Source: Kondoa malvinella (taxonomy: Eukaryota; Basidiomycota; Agaricostilbomycetes; Agaricostilbales; Kondoaceae). Taken from it: a stretch of DNA of 64,000 nucleotides. Location: positions 310,001 through 374,000 of the forward strand of contig BCIM01000004.1 in assembly GCA_039545315.1 (NCBI GenBank), written 5' to 3'. Positions within the stretch are counted from its first letter, which is position 1, and each line of letters starts with the position of its first letter. The notes under the pieces are model-generated. The model was not told where the DNA came from. It was given only the letters and a program-made list of their open reading frames with translations, and ran no database searches. A program made the position numbers and the translations under genes. Positions 1 to 11,855 of the stretch are shown here, in pieces.

Positions 1-494
1 TGACGACCCTATCATTCGAAACCACCTTTCTGCTTTGTACGACACTTTGTTGGAACAGAATTTGGTTAGGATCATTGAACCTTATTCGAACGTCGAGATT
101 GCGTATGTGGCCGAGATGGTCAAGCAGCCTGTTGCAGAGGTTGAGGCAAAGTAAGTACCAGGTTCGCGTTTGCTCGTTCGAAAGCTCAGCGAGTCCGATA
201 ACTTACAGGTTAAGTCAAATGATCTTGGACAAAGTCTTCTTTGGGATCCTGGATCAAGGTGCTGGATGCTTGATTGTGTACGAGGAGCCTGAAGCGGATG
301 TGAGTAATTGACTACGGGAGATAGAAGTATCGCTGATGCATACAGCAGAAAACGTACGACACAACTCTGGAGACGCTCAAGACGGTGGGCAATGTAGTAG
401 ATGTAAGTCTGGTTTCTATTGATACGTGTTGGTCAAATGCTGATTGACAAACATTCTATAGTCTTTGTACGCAAAAGCGATAAAGCTGCCGTGA
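1..494 (+). CDS. RPN6: 26S proteasome regulatory subunit Rpn6 (PSMD11), C-terminal part
   Basis: 3' end of the gene for a non-ATPase subunit of the 19S proteasome lid, which clamps lid and base to the 20S core. The window opens inside the PCI domain. Visible exons are 1-150, 209-299, 349-402 and 462-494, joined by 46-59 nt introns with clean GT-AG ends. The spliced reading contains [18 protein letters not shown], the helix [17 protein letters not shown] and the terminal [13 protein letters not shown], which follow the human PSMD11 tail almost residue for residue. The product is therefore assigned by strong family resemblance. The 5' part lies outside the window, so integrity cannot be judged. 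Confidence 0.93.
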
Positions 495-936
495 TAATAC
501 TAGACACCAGCGTTCCATTGTCGCATCTTGTCTGCCTACTAATTGCTGTGAGAGTCAAGCGTTTGGATATTTCAGGCATGCGTGGGTAGTTGAATCTCCG
601 GTGCCTTAAGGTCTTTGTCTCGCATGAGTTCATCTCTCCATACCGCAAGCAAGATTGCCCAAAAGAGTCATCTGACATTACAAGCACGTGTGGCATCCCA
701 ATACTTGTTGCTCTTTACAACGAGCTTCAACTTGTCGACATTCTCGCTTTTCGATAACGAGCCAATGTCCAACCGCGTCAACTCGACATAGGCCTGTGTA
801 GATACCCACATTTGAAGCGACCTGCTCTTTGATACACTTAGACACTCTGCTGCTTTACGTACTAGTGCTCAAAAGGCTAAACAGCCGACAACGCGACTTT
901 GCTGTTTTTTTCCAATCTGGAACTCTTTTTGCAAGC
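495..936. other. Intergenic stretch, RPN6 to SLY41-like
   Basis: About 440 bp between convergently read-through neighbours on the same strand. It holds the RPN6 3' UTR and the promoter of the next gene. I see no convincing ORF, tRNA or repeat. Confidence 0.5.
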
Positions 937-2958
937 ATGAATCTACAAGATCAGCTATACAGTTATCGTCTGCCTGGTCCAGTAGCGCCACCCAGTCCGC
1001 CCGAAGAAGAAAAGCTGCTCCCTCCAACTTCAAAGACACAAAACGTGCACGCTAATCCGTCATCCCCTTACTTCTATTCTACTGCATCTGGCATATCGGC
1101 TCCACATCCAAATCCAGCAACGTATCGCTCACCTCACAATGGATACAACGATTTTGAATCCATCTATCCGGCCAACGGTTCTGCTTATTCGACTCAAGCG
1201 CCTTACGAGAGCCAAACAACACTCTCTTCCCTCTTTGCAACAGCTTACAAAAAAGCTCTAGAATTTGCATCGAATCCTTCGCATGCCTTACCAAGCCATA
1301 ACAAGAATCCTTCAAATGACCTACCTTCAACCTATGGCAATAGCTCACCAATAGCTTCTACCAGCGCATTACTACGAATACCAAATGCAGAAGCTTTAAG
1401 ATACGCCGGTCTGTGTGCCTTGTGGTACGCTAGTTCAGCATTATCAAGCAATACGGGCAAATCCATCATGGCTCGCTTCCGCTATCCAGTCACACTGACG
1501 CTCATCCAATTCGGTTTCGTTGCCGGTTATTGTGTCCTCTTTTGCTTGGTCAGAGAAAAGCTACACGAGCTCAACGCGGGGAATATAGCAAGTCACAGGA
1601 ATTGGGGGAAAGATTCTAGTAGGCGAAGGTCGAGCATTAGTGATCTCAATTGGAGCTTGTTGGATGGGTTGAGTGCGTGGGGGATAAAGAAGCCGAGCAA
1701 GCAGGCGTTGCATGGGACGTTGGTCATGAGCTTCTTTCAGATAGCTGGGCATGTGTTTTCGAGTATGGCTATTGCGCGGGTGCCAGTCAGTACAGTGCAC
1801 ACGATCAAGGTGCGTGGTATTGTCTGCCTGAGTGTCCCTGCTCATGGTTGTACCAATATCGCGCACAGGCTTTGTCACCGCTCTTCACCGTCTTGTCCTA
1901 CGCATTACTCTTCCGCGTGCGATATTCGCCTGCGACCTACATCTCTCTAGCACCTCTTACCGCTGGAGTTATGCTCGCCTGCTCTTTTGACCTTCGAGCG
2001 AATGCCGCTGGTCTGATTTGCGCTCTTGGCTCGACGATCATCTTTGTTTCTCAAAACATCTTCTCCAGCGAGTAACTATTTTAATCGTTGTCTATCATAG
2101 TCTCACGTAGATTTGATAGAAAAACTCCTGCCAAAGGAATCATCGGACAATTCTGGAGCGTCTACAATGGTCCGCTCGTCATCTCAAGGCTCATCTGCGG
2201 GTCGACTCGACAAAGTCAATCTACTACTCTATTCATCCGGAATGGCCTTTCTCCTTATGATCCCCATCTGGCTGTACACCGACTTCCCAGTCCTTCTTAC
2301 GCCGAAACCTTTGGCACCTGATGCCGTCTCTCGACCTGTTCTTTTCGGCCTTTTCCTCATCAATGGCTCTGTGCACTTTTCACAGTGCCTGCTTGCTTTC
2401 TCGATTCTTGCAAGAAGCTCGCCAGTCGCTTATTCGATCGCGTCTCTTATCAAGCGGATAGCTGTCATTTGGTAAGCTTTCTTGTAGGCAGACGACTGCA
2501 TTGCGCTGATACCTTGATTCAGCCTGGCCATAGTCTGGTTCGGCCAAACAATTCGCTTCGTCCAAGCTTTCGGCATGGCAATGACCTTCTTCGGTCTCTA
2601 CCTCTACAACCAATCCAAATCGGACGTCGCCAAGGGTGAACGCAAGCGAGTTGTAGTTGAAAAGCAAAACCAACTCCTGCTGCCTACTACCTCGTCAGAA
2701 GCGCGACTACTCAATCCCTCTTCTTTCGCTAATGAAATTACACCTTCTGTTACACCGCTGCCTTATGGTGTATGTGGGAGAAGCAAGACGCCTAACCCAA
2801 TGCCTCCACCTGTTTCGCAATATAGAGCAAAAGATTCGATTTGGCAACCGGCTGGAGAAGGCAACGAAACTGTACGATTGCGAAATCCGAGTATCAGTGC
2901 AGCAGCTGGTCAAGCGGGTTTGACACCGCCGATGACATCAGGGACGACGCAGGGGTAG
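937..2958 (+). CDS. SLY41: Sly41-like triose-phosphate-translocator-family membrane protein
   Basis: Member of the TPT/DMT transporter superfamily; yeast Sly41 is an ER/Golgi membrane protein found as a multicopy suppressor of Ypt1 loss, with no proven substrate. Exons 937-1809, 1869-2067, 2120-2471 and 2523-2958 give 619 codons plus stop in one frame. The N-terminus is a Pro/Ser-rich cytosolic tail. The conserved core starts near residue 150 (LWYASSALSSNTGKSIM) and runs through SFFQIAGHVFSSMAIARVPVSTVHTIK, SQNIFSKKLLPKE and VAYSIASLIKRIAVI. The second intron (2068-2119) only restores the family motif if it is spliced as GC-AG, since no GT donor there keeps frame. I chose the ATG at 937; an in-frame upstream start would add a weak 36-residue extension. 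Confidence 0.85.
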
Positions 2959-3076
2959 GGCATTGAGGTTGGGCTTTAAGAGCCGTAGAGGGGGTAACAT
3001 TATGCTTGGGTCATGCATGCACATATCATTTTCATACCAAAAACACTTTGCATTTTACAGTTCATACCGTTTGCTT

Positions 3077-4810
3077 CTAATGACCATCTACCATTGGGAA
3101 CTTTTCACCAGCTTTTTAAATGGATCAGTATAGCATCGAACCGATAGCAATAGCACTCACGAGGCATGAACGAGATTGACCTTTCGTCTGTGAACGAAGC
3201 AATGTCGAATCGCCCGTAACCCGATAGGCCGCTGTCGACTGATCAGAATTGCTTTAGCAGATTGATAATCAAGCTCACCCTAATCCCGCGTTACCGAAGC
3301 TAGGCTCAATACTAATGCTTGCGGAATTCACCACCACGTGTCCAGCTCGTATTCTCGGTGCGACTTCCGTAACTGAGTGCAGATTTGTAGTCCAGAGGGC
3401 TGCAATGAGGGAGTACTCGCTGTCGTTGGCCGCCTCTACCGCTTCGTCGATTGTCTCGACTGAGGTGATGGAGATGACAGGGCCAAAGGTTTCTTGCTTC
3501 CAGATCTTCATGTCGCGAGTGATGGACGACAGGACATGCGGTTGAATGACAGTCTTGAAGTCTCCCTCTGCTTGTTCTGGAACATTGCCAACGTGGACTT
3601 TCGCGCCACTCGCTTTGGCTTCCTTCAGCTGCTCCACAACATTGACTGCGCCGTTCGGAGTGAATAAAGGGCCAAGCTTGATGTTGCTCGCTTTCTTGCT
3701 GATGAGCTCTGTGAGCTTGTCAACGATGCCTGATTGTGCAATGACGCGTTCGGTGGACATGCAAACTTGACCAGAGTGAATTAGAGCGCCTTGCACTATG
3801 CCGGATGAAGCTGTTTCTAGATCCGCGTCGTTCAATACCTATACTTATGTGAGGGCGGAAGAACACCGTTGACATGTTAAGCTTACGACGACTGGAGCTT
3901 TTCCACCTAGAGACAAGATCAGCTGACCATTGAACACTGAATCCACATCTGAACCTACCCAGCTCAAAAATACACTGTTTCAAATGTTTCGCTGCCTCTG
4001 CTGCAATCTTTCTGCCCACAATGTCACTGCCTGTAAAATTGATACGCCTGATAGCTGGATGTGCGATGATTTTGCTCGTGATTTCGCCTGCGTGTTCTCT
4101 TCCAAAGGTGACGAAATGTAAGACCTTTACAAGGAGATGAGCGATGCAAGTTGCTACTTCAGAGGGCCCAGGCTCACTGATTCAGGTAGGCCGGCTTCGA
4201 GCAGTAAATCGACTACAATGCGTTGACTAGCCGGCGAATTCTCCGATGCTTTGAGCACGACGGTGTTACCACATATCAGAGGTATAGCGATGGCGCGCAA
4301 GCTGAGATTAATTGGTGCACTAGAATAGCATGAGCACTTGACAAAGCGACAAGTTTCTCTAACCTACTTCCAAGGAGCAACAGCGTATACGACACCAGCT
4401 GCTCTTCGTGTTACCAAAAACATGTCCGCTCGTTCAGATTTGATGTATTGTCCCTTCACTTCTGACGCTTGCGATGCAGCCTGCCTCAGCAAATTCACAC
4501 TGGCCATAACGTTGATCTGACACCATATAGGACTAGCTTCCGTCTCGGCCTTCATGTATTCTTTGATCTTTGAGGCATACTTTTCAGTCGAGACGAGATC
4601 AGCAGCTTTGAGAAAGATGGCCCTCTTAGCAGACTGTGGCAGTTTCTCCCAACTCGGCTGGGCTTTGTGTGCAGCATTGATGGCTTTCTCTACATCTTGA
4701 TAGCGGGCTTCTGCGGCCTGACCGACGACACTGCCAGTATAAGGGTTCCTCACATCAAACGTGTCTTCGAGCACATCTTGTCCAGCAATCGATAGAGAGG
4801 TCCGAATCAT
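3077..4810 (-). CDS. NAD(P)+-dependent aldehyde dehydrogenase (aromatic/salicylaldehyde-type)
   Basis: Oxidises an aldehyde to its acid. Seven exons (4368-4810, 4178-4319, 3959-4124, 3887-3906, 3279-3838, 3161-3231, 3077-3111) add up to 478 residues with every phase consistent, which is normal family length. Visible motifs: N-terminal RNPYTG, cofactor-fold PWNAPINLSLRAIA, the general-base region FELGGKAPVVV, the catalytic cysteine in SGQVCMSTERV and the C-terminal WKQETFGPVIS and LSGYGRFDIASFTDER. One exon is only 20 nt. The closest remembered relatives are fungal salicylaldehyde/vanillin/benzaldehyde dehydrogenases, but substrate cannot be set from sequence. The gene is intact and has no obvious pathway partner next to it. 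Confidence 0.9.
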
Positions 4811-5153
4811 CGTGAGATAGCAGCAGAATCAAAGCAAAAAGTAGATGGACGCTCGTGACAAGCCTAGACAGATTCACGGCACGCATTGAACGAAGGCATC
4901 GGCGAGGAAAAATAGTTCGTGCAGAATGACCCGCATGTACAGTAATGCATCTCAAGCAAAATGGGAGGAAGGCTGTCTTGCAGTACGTCGACGGTCGCAT
5001 GGTGTCACCATAACATTGGGCTGTGTCTGGTCGAGCGTCAAGATCAAAGATATTCGCATAATCGCAATGCATGGTATCTAATGACAAGATCTAGATGACG
5101 AGAATGAATGATCCATGCGATAGACTTTACTTCATGACTTGATGCGATACGAT
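4811..5153. other. Intergenic stretch upstream of the aldehyde dehydrogenase
   Basis: About 340 bp with the aldehyde dehydrogenase promoter on one side and the F-box gene terminator on the other. The one open frame here lacks family features; I see nothing else. Confidence 0.4.
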
Positions 5154-6765
5154 TTAACGAACGAGCGTTGCCAATCCACCATCGACCAAGCACTCTGTGA
5201 CAGATTCAGACGAGCACTCTAGGCGAAAGGATGACTCACTGGTACAGTCGCAACCCGCGCTATGGATGTGCATCTTGATGTCGAGCTGTTCAGCGATCCT
5301 AGCCAACTGCACTTCTGCATTATGGCTTGCTCTCCCTCCATAATCCAACATTTCCAGATAGTGCACGTTGCGTAAACTTGCCCGCTTCAATAGTACCTCC
5401 ACTTCAGCCCAGATCGTAGCTTCCAGATACAAGCTAGAAAGTTGAGGAAAGGTGCGGCCATTGGTCTGTACGAGCAAATCGTCGATGGGTCGAAGATTGG
5501 CTCTGAGCAGCCCTAGCTCCTTTAGAGTAGTAAAGCTGGTGTCGGCGAACAGAGAGCCCATCATATCATCATGACGTGATCTCGAGAGGACTTTGATGCT
5601 GAGGGTAACAAGCTGGGTTGAGTAGTGGGAAATGAGACTGGCGATCGCTGGAAAGCTGGAGTCAGGGTCTTGCACTTGACAGTGAATGCTTGTAAGACCG
5701 GTGCAGCCTAGAAGAGATGCACTGAGCGGCCATTGTAATGCGCTGAAGTCGTGGAAAGTCAAAGCTATACATATGTCAGCAGGAGCGGCGATGTTATTAA
5801 TCTGCTTACTTTGTAGGTTCTTGGGCAAACGGAACTCGGTCTCAGGAAGGTCACTGAACCGAGATGGCGCATCGCTGTCTCTGGGTGGGAGAGACATCCT
5901 TCGCCAATCACCGCCCGCATCGATAATCAAAGTAAACTGAAGAAGACTGCTCATGCTTTCGAGTACTTGGCCAAAGCCAGCCTAAAGAAAATGGGATCAA
6001 TAAAACCTGGGAGGACGGAACGAGCAAGCTTACTGCCCCTGCAAGCGGTGATGCATTACGAATATGGAGTATTCGCAGATTGTGACAACACTCGTTGATC
6101 GCACGCAAAAGCTTTGCACCATCACAGCCCTGAGGGACGTCACCAAAATCGATACAGAGCGATCGCACATTCGCAGCGACTCGAGTCACGAGATAGGCGT
6201 CTGCTTGCCATTGCTGGTATACACTTTGTTGGCGTTCGTAGAGGGCCTTGGGAGTCATAGCGTGCCAACCAGTCTCGTGGGGGAAGCTTGCAGCATAAGA
6301 TGTGTAAGATAGCTCCAGATGATGAATTTGTGAACCGAGCGAGTAGTCGTCTTTCATAGACGAGGACAGTCTCTTTAGCGCTTTGAAAGAGCGCGCCTCA
6401 ACCTAAACAAGATGACGTGAGAAATGGAAACAGCACATAATGGCCAACACAAACACATTCGTACAGGAAGGCTTTCGCCAGAGCATGATGCGAGCGAGAG
6501 AGACACAGAGACGCGTATATCTCCTTGATAGCGCGTTGATCAACTAGAAAAGGCGAGGCGGATTTCTCAAGCAATTTTGGCCAGTGTTTGGCGACCGCAG
6601 TGCTGGAGAAGCAGTACTCGAAGATCTGCAGCCGCTGTCAAAGCAGATCCATAGCCGTGTGAGCGCTGTCTTTCGTACCTTCACCCAGACATCTGGGGGC
6701 AATTGACATGTTTGACCAAGACCAATGCTTTGCCTGCTTGACTTGCTCGCGATACTTCGAGTCAT
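5154..6765 (-). CDS. F-box/LRR-like hypothetical protein
   Basis: Exons 6679-6765, 6455-6625, 6034-6402, 5810-5981 and 5154-5764 splice to 469 residues with consistent phases. The start MTRSIASKS is followed by LPPDVWVKIFEYCFSS, which has the spacing of an F-box helix pair. After it comes a long stretch with irregular leucine-rich segments (LLRAINECCHNLRILHI, LTSIHCQVQD, LKELGLLRANLRPIDDLL, LSSLYLEATIWAEVEVLL). This is the usual architecture of basidiomycete F-box proteins that recruit substrates to SCF ubiquitin ligases, but the F-box is divergent and no partner is evident. Function beyond that is not assignable. Confidence 0.7.
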
Positions 6766-6999
6766 CTTTGTCTCTGTACGTCTTTGTCAGTGTCCGCTCC
6801 CCTTTGCCGAAGCTATGACCTACCTTTGGTCGAATACTGCTGACCTGTCTCAACCTTGTCGCGCACTCCTGTCTCGTGGTTTACTGTCTCGCATGCGATG
6901 TCTGCGTGTCCCGTCAGAAGTTCTTGGCCTTTGCCTTAACGAGTCTTGCCTATCGAGGTGAGTTGCCTCGTCGAGCTGTAGCATCATCGGTAACATCTC

Positions 7000-7252
7000 T
7001 CATTCATTTACTCTATTTGTTTCCTTTCTGCGACAATTGCGGAACTCGTAATCTGTCTGCTCATCCTGTACAGAACGGTGCAGCCTATCCTGAGACGCAA
7101 GAAGCAACAATCGCAGACAATTTCTGAAGGCATCACTATCGAGGTATGTGCCCGAACAGCTACGAAGACCGTTCTGATCTGGCGATCAGATGGAAGTACT
7201 CGTGGAGATCGACACGGACGATAATCGAACCAGTCTCATACAACCTGGCTGA
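7000..7252 (+). CDS. Possible small membrane protein (C-terminal part; weak)
   Basis: A frame reading ICFLSATIAELVICLLILYR followed by a basic stretch (TVQPILRRKKQQSQ) looks like a transmembrane anchor with a cytosolic tail. A good intron (7144-7189) then joins TISEGITIE to MEVLVEIDTDDNRTSLIQPG and a stop at 7250-7252. A second hydrophobic frame upstream (about 6830-6960) could be an earlier exon, but I found no start and splice set that joins them. It lies beside the divergent F-box gene start, so it may be a real small gene or chance. No family recognised. Confidence 0.3.
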
Positions 7253-7600
7253 ACTGAAACTCGACCGAAAGTCATCACAAGAACGCGCTGTGGCTTACCC
7301 TCAGCAGCTGCAAGCGACGATCGCCTTCGATCCAGACCTGGATCGGAAGTCGTTCACATAGGCCATACGAGGCAGGGCGCAAGAGCAGCACTGACTAGTA
7401 GAGCAAAGAGCTGGTCGGCAGGCAACACATGTCCAGCTTGTTGAAGATACTTGGACAGCCAGTAGACACAGCTGCAGAGTGACTACAGTGCTTGATGTCT
7501 GCACGCGGGTATCGTTGATGCTTGTAGGAGGACTTTGGGTATCGCTTAGTGGAAGCGACTCGTACTTTAGCAGATGCTGGCTATGTATTATCACATTATT

Positions 7601-9938
7601 CTAAGATCTAGAGCTTCGCGGCTCCCTTCTACGGTTAGTACTCTGCTTTGAGGTCGGTAGCCCAAATTTCCACAGTGGATAGACAGCCAATGCGGTCAAA
7701 ACAATGGTCCAGCAGACCTTCACGTATCTAAGCACCTACAATCAGACAGTCAATGCGATACAGACAGGGAGCATACCTGGGCGCTGGCTTTGGGAACGCT
7801 CCCTCTGACCATTTTACCACAATGAGGAACTCGAGCATGACAGTGGCGACGAGAAGCCAGGCATGGAAACCCATGCGCTTGATCTGCTTGCTGTGATTCA
7901 CGTATCTGGACTGGATTTAGTGACGGTCTTTCGACATGATACTGCCACCCACTCGTAGTACTCTCGAGTCGCCTGTGCAGTAATCAGCAATGTTCGAGGG
8001 CAGATAAATGAACTAAAACGCACTGGAAGAGCCCAAAGGAACATGAAAGCCAGTCGAATGACCACAAACGGATGATCGCTCCTGCGTAGTCTCTGAGATC
8101 TCGCTATTTCAGCATGAAGTAGGCTTACGGAAGCCACAAAAGATGCTTCAGATACTACGTACGGACTCATCAGTCCGACAAGATAGCACGAATGAAACAA
8201 CTTACGAAGATGTCAATCTCAGATAGTAAAAAGACAGCCAGCAGGACGACGGTCGAAGCATAATTCCGAAAGCGCTTGACCGAATCCCAAGAAAAGTCGG
8301 CAAAGTCAAAAGGTGTGAATTGCTGCGCTAGGCGGGCTGAAGAATCTTTGATACCAGCTCGACGATGCTGATTCCTACCACGCCAGGAGAAATGCGAGAC
8401 TTCCAGGAACTTGCAATGCGGGTGAGTCAATGTTCGACGTTATTGCCAAAAGTACTCACTTTGCAGGCTTTCATGCCAATCCAAGAACCTGATAGAAGTC
8501 TATAAATCAGTCGGTAGATAGAAGAGTATATGCTCACCGATAAAATTACAGCTATGATCGAGCAAATTCAATATCTCCGCTATGAACATAGCAGAGGGCT
8601 TACCCAGCTACATCCAGGAGCCAGTGATCCCTACACAAGTTGACATAAGAGGAGATACACAGTGTAGTAGACTGCTTACCACCAGCACTCACTAAAGTCT
8701 AGCATTAGCCACGGTACTTCGATACTCGAGAATCACAAACTCACTTGAATTCTGGCAATTGATGCGCAAAAGAGTATTCGATGAGCTACAGCTATCAGCA
8801 CCGCTCGTCCAGCCCTGGCGCCCCGCTCACTTCATAAGATATCGAGAGGATGATGACTATCGTTTGACTTCAGCGCAAGCATTGTGAAAGTGGGACGAGA
8901 CACACTCAACCACCAGTCTCGCAAGATAAGTGCTTTGCCGAACCAGCCAAGTGCCTATGGGCATGCTTAGACGGCTTGACGGAGGCTGACATCACTTACG
9001 TGTGCTAGCGAGAAGATCTCCAATGCTTGACTCTGATCAACCATAAGCTATCTTAGAAACGAACGAAGGTTTGGGAAAGAAGCCCACCTTGACATTCTGT
9101 ACTGTAAACTCGCACGATTCGCCGAAATCCTTGTGGTGCACCTCCTGACCGAGACTTGATACATGTTAGACTGATTGAAACGGAATGATTGAGAACTAGT
9201 CTACTCTTGATCAAAGTATCGTAATGCTTGTCTGTAACATGGATCAGCTTGATCAGCGTGGAAAGCGGAAAGGCTGACCTTGCCCAATGTTTGTCTTGGT
9301 AGAGCAGAAAGCAGAGAGCGAGCCAATAGAGCATATTTAGACCCAGAACTACTCGCCAGAATGCTGGATGTGGCCGTCTGCCATATCGATGAGAGCTGAA
9401 ACCTGTGAACGCTGCCTCTCTTACCGAAATGGGCCACTAGAAGAATTCAGCTATTGAAGCAAATACAGACTGTGCAGAGTTGACTCACTCTCTGACTTGT
9501 AATACGCAGAAGACGAGAAAACTCGCTACAGCCGTTAGAAGACCGAGATGTGATCGCAAACGAGCTGTTCGCATGCATGAGGTCGGAGACATATTCATAC
9601 CAAACAACAACTCACTAGCAAGCTGAAGAGAATCTGTATAATACGCAGAAGCTGCCCAGATGATCATGACAGTGCCAAAGATTGTCAACGTCGAAGGTTG
9701 ATAGAACCAGCTTGTGGAGGGGTCATCATGCTAATAGACGATCACATCAGCACTTTTCCAGAATCACAATAGAAGTACCTTTTACCTTGCCAAATGACCA
9801 TAGAATAGACCTTTGCGAGCTCGCATCCAACTCCGAGCCAGGTGAGAGCAAGTCATCCGTTTCTGTTAACGAAGCGGGATCATAATCCTTTGACGGTCTC
9901 ATCTGTCCATTTGAGCGAGGAGCATTGCTTCTGCGCAT
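7601..9938 (-). CDS. Phosphatidylserine synthase, base-exchange type (PTDSS1/2 family)
   Basis: ER multi-pass enzyme that swaps the head group of phosphatidylcholine or -ethanolamine for L-serine. I could splice 21 exons from ATG 9938 to stop 7601-7603 with every phase fitting, giving 456 residues against about 470 in mammals. Successive blocks match the mammalian proteins: FYQPSTLTIFG, DGPF...[110 protein letters not shown] and ATREYYEW. Exon sizes include 12, 12, 14, 24 and 26 nt. It is quite unlike the CDP-DAG-dependent Cho1 enzyme normal for fungi. It is divergent from YAE1 with 99 bp between start codons, so they probably share a promoter. Confidence 0.93.
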
Positions 9939-10037
9939 TGGTCTGCTTTGTTGCGTGTACTGCTTCTTGTGTTCCGCTCGATCACGTCACCGTCTGTGGG
10001 AGAAAATAGCAAAAAATATTCCGATGCCTTTTTGACT

Positions 10038-10600
10038 ATGTACGACGAAGATTCACCTTGGGCTGAAGAGGCAGGCGCGGGACAGCAAATAGCCAATGCG
10101 GAATACCAACAGTTAGAGAATCGTTTCTTTGACGTGAGTCTCAAGCAATGTCAACATGTCTGGGATGCTTAGAACTCGATATATGACAGGGAGGATACCG
10201 CGAAGGCATTACGAAAGGCAAAGAAGCTCATCTCCAAGCCGGCTTTGATTCTGGATACACAGTCGGTGCATTAGCTGGTCGACAATTAGGTCATGCGCGC
10301 GGTCAAGCTAACGCTCTGTTGGCTGCATGCCTCGCAATTGGTCGCTCTGACATTGTAGAAGAGCTTCGGAAACTTGTTACCGATCTGGGCAAGCTCAAAT
10401 TGATTGATATCGCTGGACCGGATACGGAAGCAGAAGATCATTTCAGGTTGGAACATGGAGGCGAAATTATGCGTGAACCATCTTTGGAAGAGCAGATGGG
10501 TGCTATGAATGGTGTAGGCTCGCAGGAGAATGTGCTTAGCTGGCCAGAGTGTCAGATGCAGCTTCAAGCGTTGAACGAGCGATTTCGAGGAGGGCAATAA
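10038..10600 (+). CDS. YAE1: Yae1/Lto1-family Fe-S cluster adaptor protein
   Basis: Yae1 with Lto1 links the cytosolic iron-sulfur targeting complex to the ABC protein Rli1. Exons 10038-10133 and 10190-10600 give 168 residues. After an acidic start (MYDEDSPWAEEAG) the protein carries the diagnostic repeated G-x-x-x pattern: GGYREGITKGKEAHLQAGF, then GYTVGALAGRQLGHARGQ. This deca-GX3 helix region defines the family. I chose ATG 10038 because the aspartate/tryptophan N-terminus is typical; an in-frame upstream start lies in the promoter shared with the phosphatidylserine synthase gene. The intron (10134-10189) sits just before the GX3 repeats. Confidence 0.85.
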
Positions 10601-11855
10601 GTAAGCCTTCTGATCATGTATGCGTGCTGTCTGATGTAGAAACAGGGCTCTGTATCAGGCGTATCATCTGGATGGCCTTTTCAAGCTCTGATCTATGACG
10701 ACTTCACTCGGGTTGCACTACCTTGTAGGTCTTTACATCACACACGAATTTCGAGCTGACCTCGGTGACCTTTAGTTCCGCACGGAAACAGGAAACAAAG
10801 TGCTATGCTATTCATTTCATCTATGCGTATGTCAAGCTATCAAGGACGAAGCAGAAGGCGCGTACGGCTATCTCCTGGCTCCCCACACACGTCGGAAGAA
10901 GGATCAGCTAGCTATTACATCCGACCGAATCTCATTCTCTCGCTGCTGGACCATAACAGCCAACCCGCCCGTATCGCATTGCATTAAATAGACGGGCCAA
11001 GTCATCCTCTTCGACCCTCGGCAAGACTTTCTTTGAAGTTGCAGATGGCTCGCTACTGTCCGGAATCTCCCCTCGGCTAGCGGCATCAAGGGTGAGAATC
11101 TGAGCGAGTGCATCATGTGGGCAAGAGAGCGAGACTGATATAGTCAACGGCTCACCAGCTTCTTCATCTTACAAACGCTTTTCGTATTATTGCTGAACGA
11201 TCGGCAGACGAAAGACAGACGCATGCCATCCCTCACAGACATTCGGAGCTGCCCCCCAGGACGTTATTCATTTTCGACTTATAGGAAATTATCAGGCATG
11301 CATAGCTATCGAACACGTCGGAGAGAAAGGAGACAGTAGGCCTCAGCGCGACATCGACAGAAAGCCAGTAGTTGACATGGACCCAACACAGGATGCGAGA
11401 TGCCTATGAAGAGTTTTCTCGACATTCTTTGCTCATAGGCGACCGACGTGCCACTGCGCTGCCTCGTCATGCGTATCAGTCGCCGTGAAGTAGCTATCCA
11501 GCTAGCTACACGAACAAAGGGTCACGAAGCACAGCGAATCGACTCGGATTGGCTACATGAAATTGATGCGAATCTTGAATCTCTTTGGAATCACAGTTCG
11601 TGCCTTCCTTATCATTACTACCTGCCCTCTCTACCACGGTTAGCGGCCTCACATCAATCCGAAGTACACACAGGCGGTCTGATAATGTCGCGCAAAGCTC
11701 GCAATAGCGGTTCCGCGCTCTTCCCCGCTTCTGACGATCGGCAGTCTACTGGGGAATTATATCTCCCCAGCAATAGTACGAAGCCGTCTGCGTTTCGTTC
11801 CTTCTCTTCTGTCTACGGAGGTCCGAACCATCAGTGATCGGTGATTTTGAGCAAG
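10601..11855. other. Long gene-poor stretch upstream of GH3 copy 1
   Basis: About 1.25 kb between YAE1 and the first GH3 gene. Several short ORFs lie on both strands, for example a 71-codon frame at 10932-11147 on the minus strand and a 129-codon frame at 11448-11837 on the plus strand. None has recognisable domains, codon-level support or good flanking splice signals. I read it as 3' UTR of YAE1 plus a long regulated promoter for the secreted glucosidase, but a small unrecognised gene is possible. Confidence 0.4.

Noticed and set aside
8155..8205. CTGATGAGTCC-like string on the minus strand resembling a hammerhead ribozyme core
   Set aside because: It lies in an intron of the phosphatidylserine synthase gene and forms a simple GGAC/GTCC hairpin. 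The GAAA box and stems I and III of a hammerhead are missing.
10932..11147. Minus-strand 71-codon frame with a protein-like acidic stretch
   Set aside because: No start context, splice partners or family resemblance; overlapping frames on both strands are equally open.
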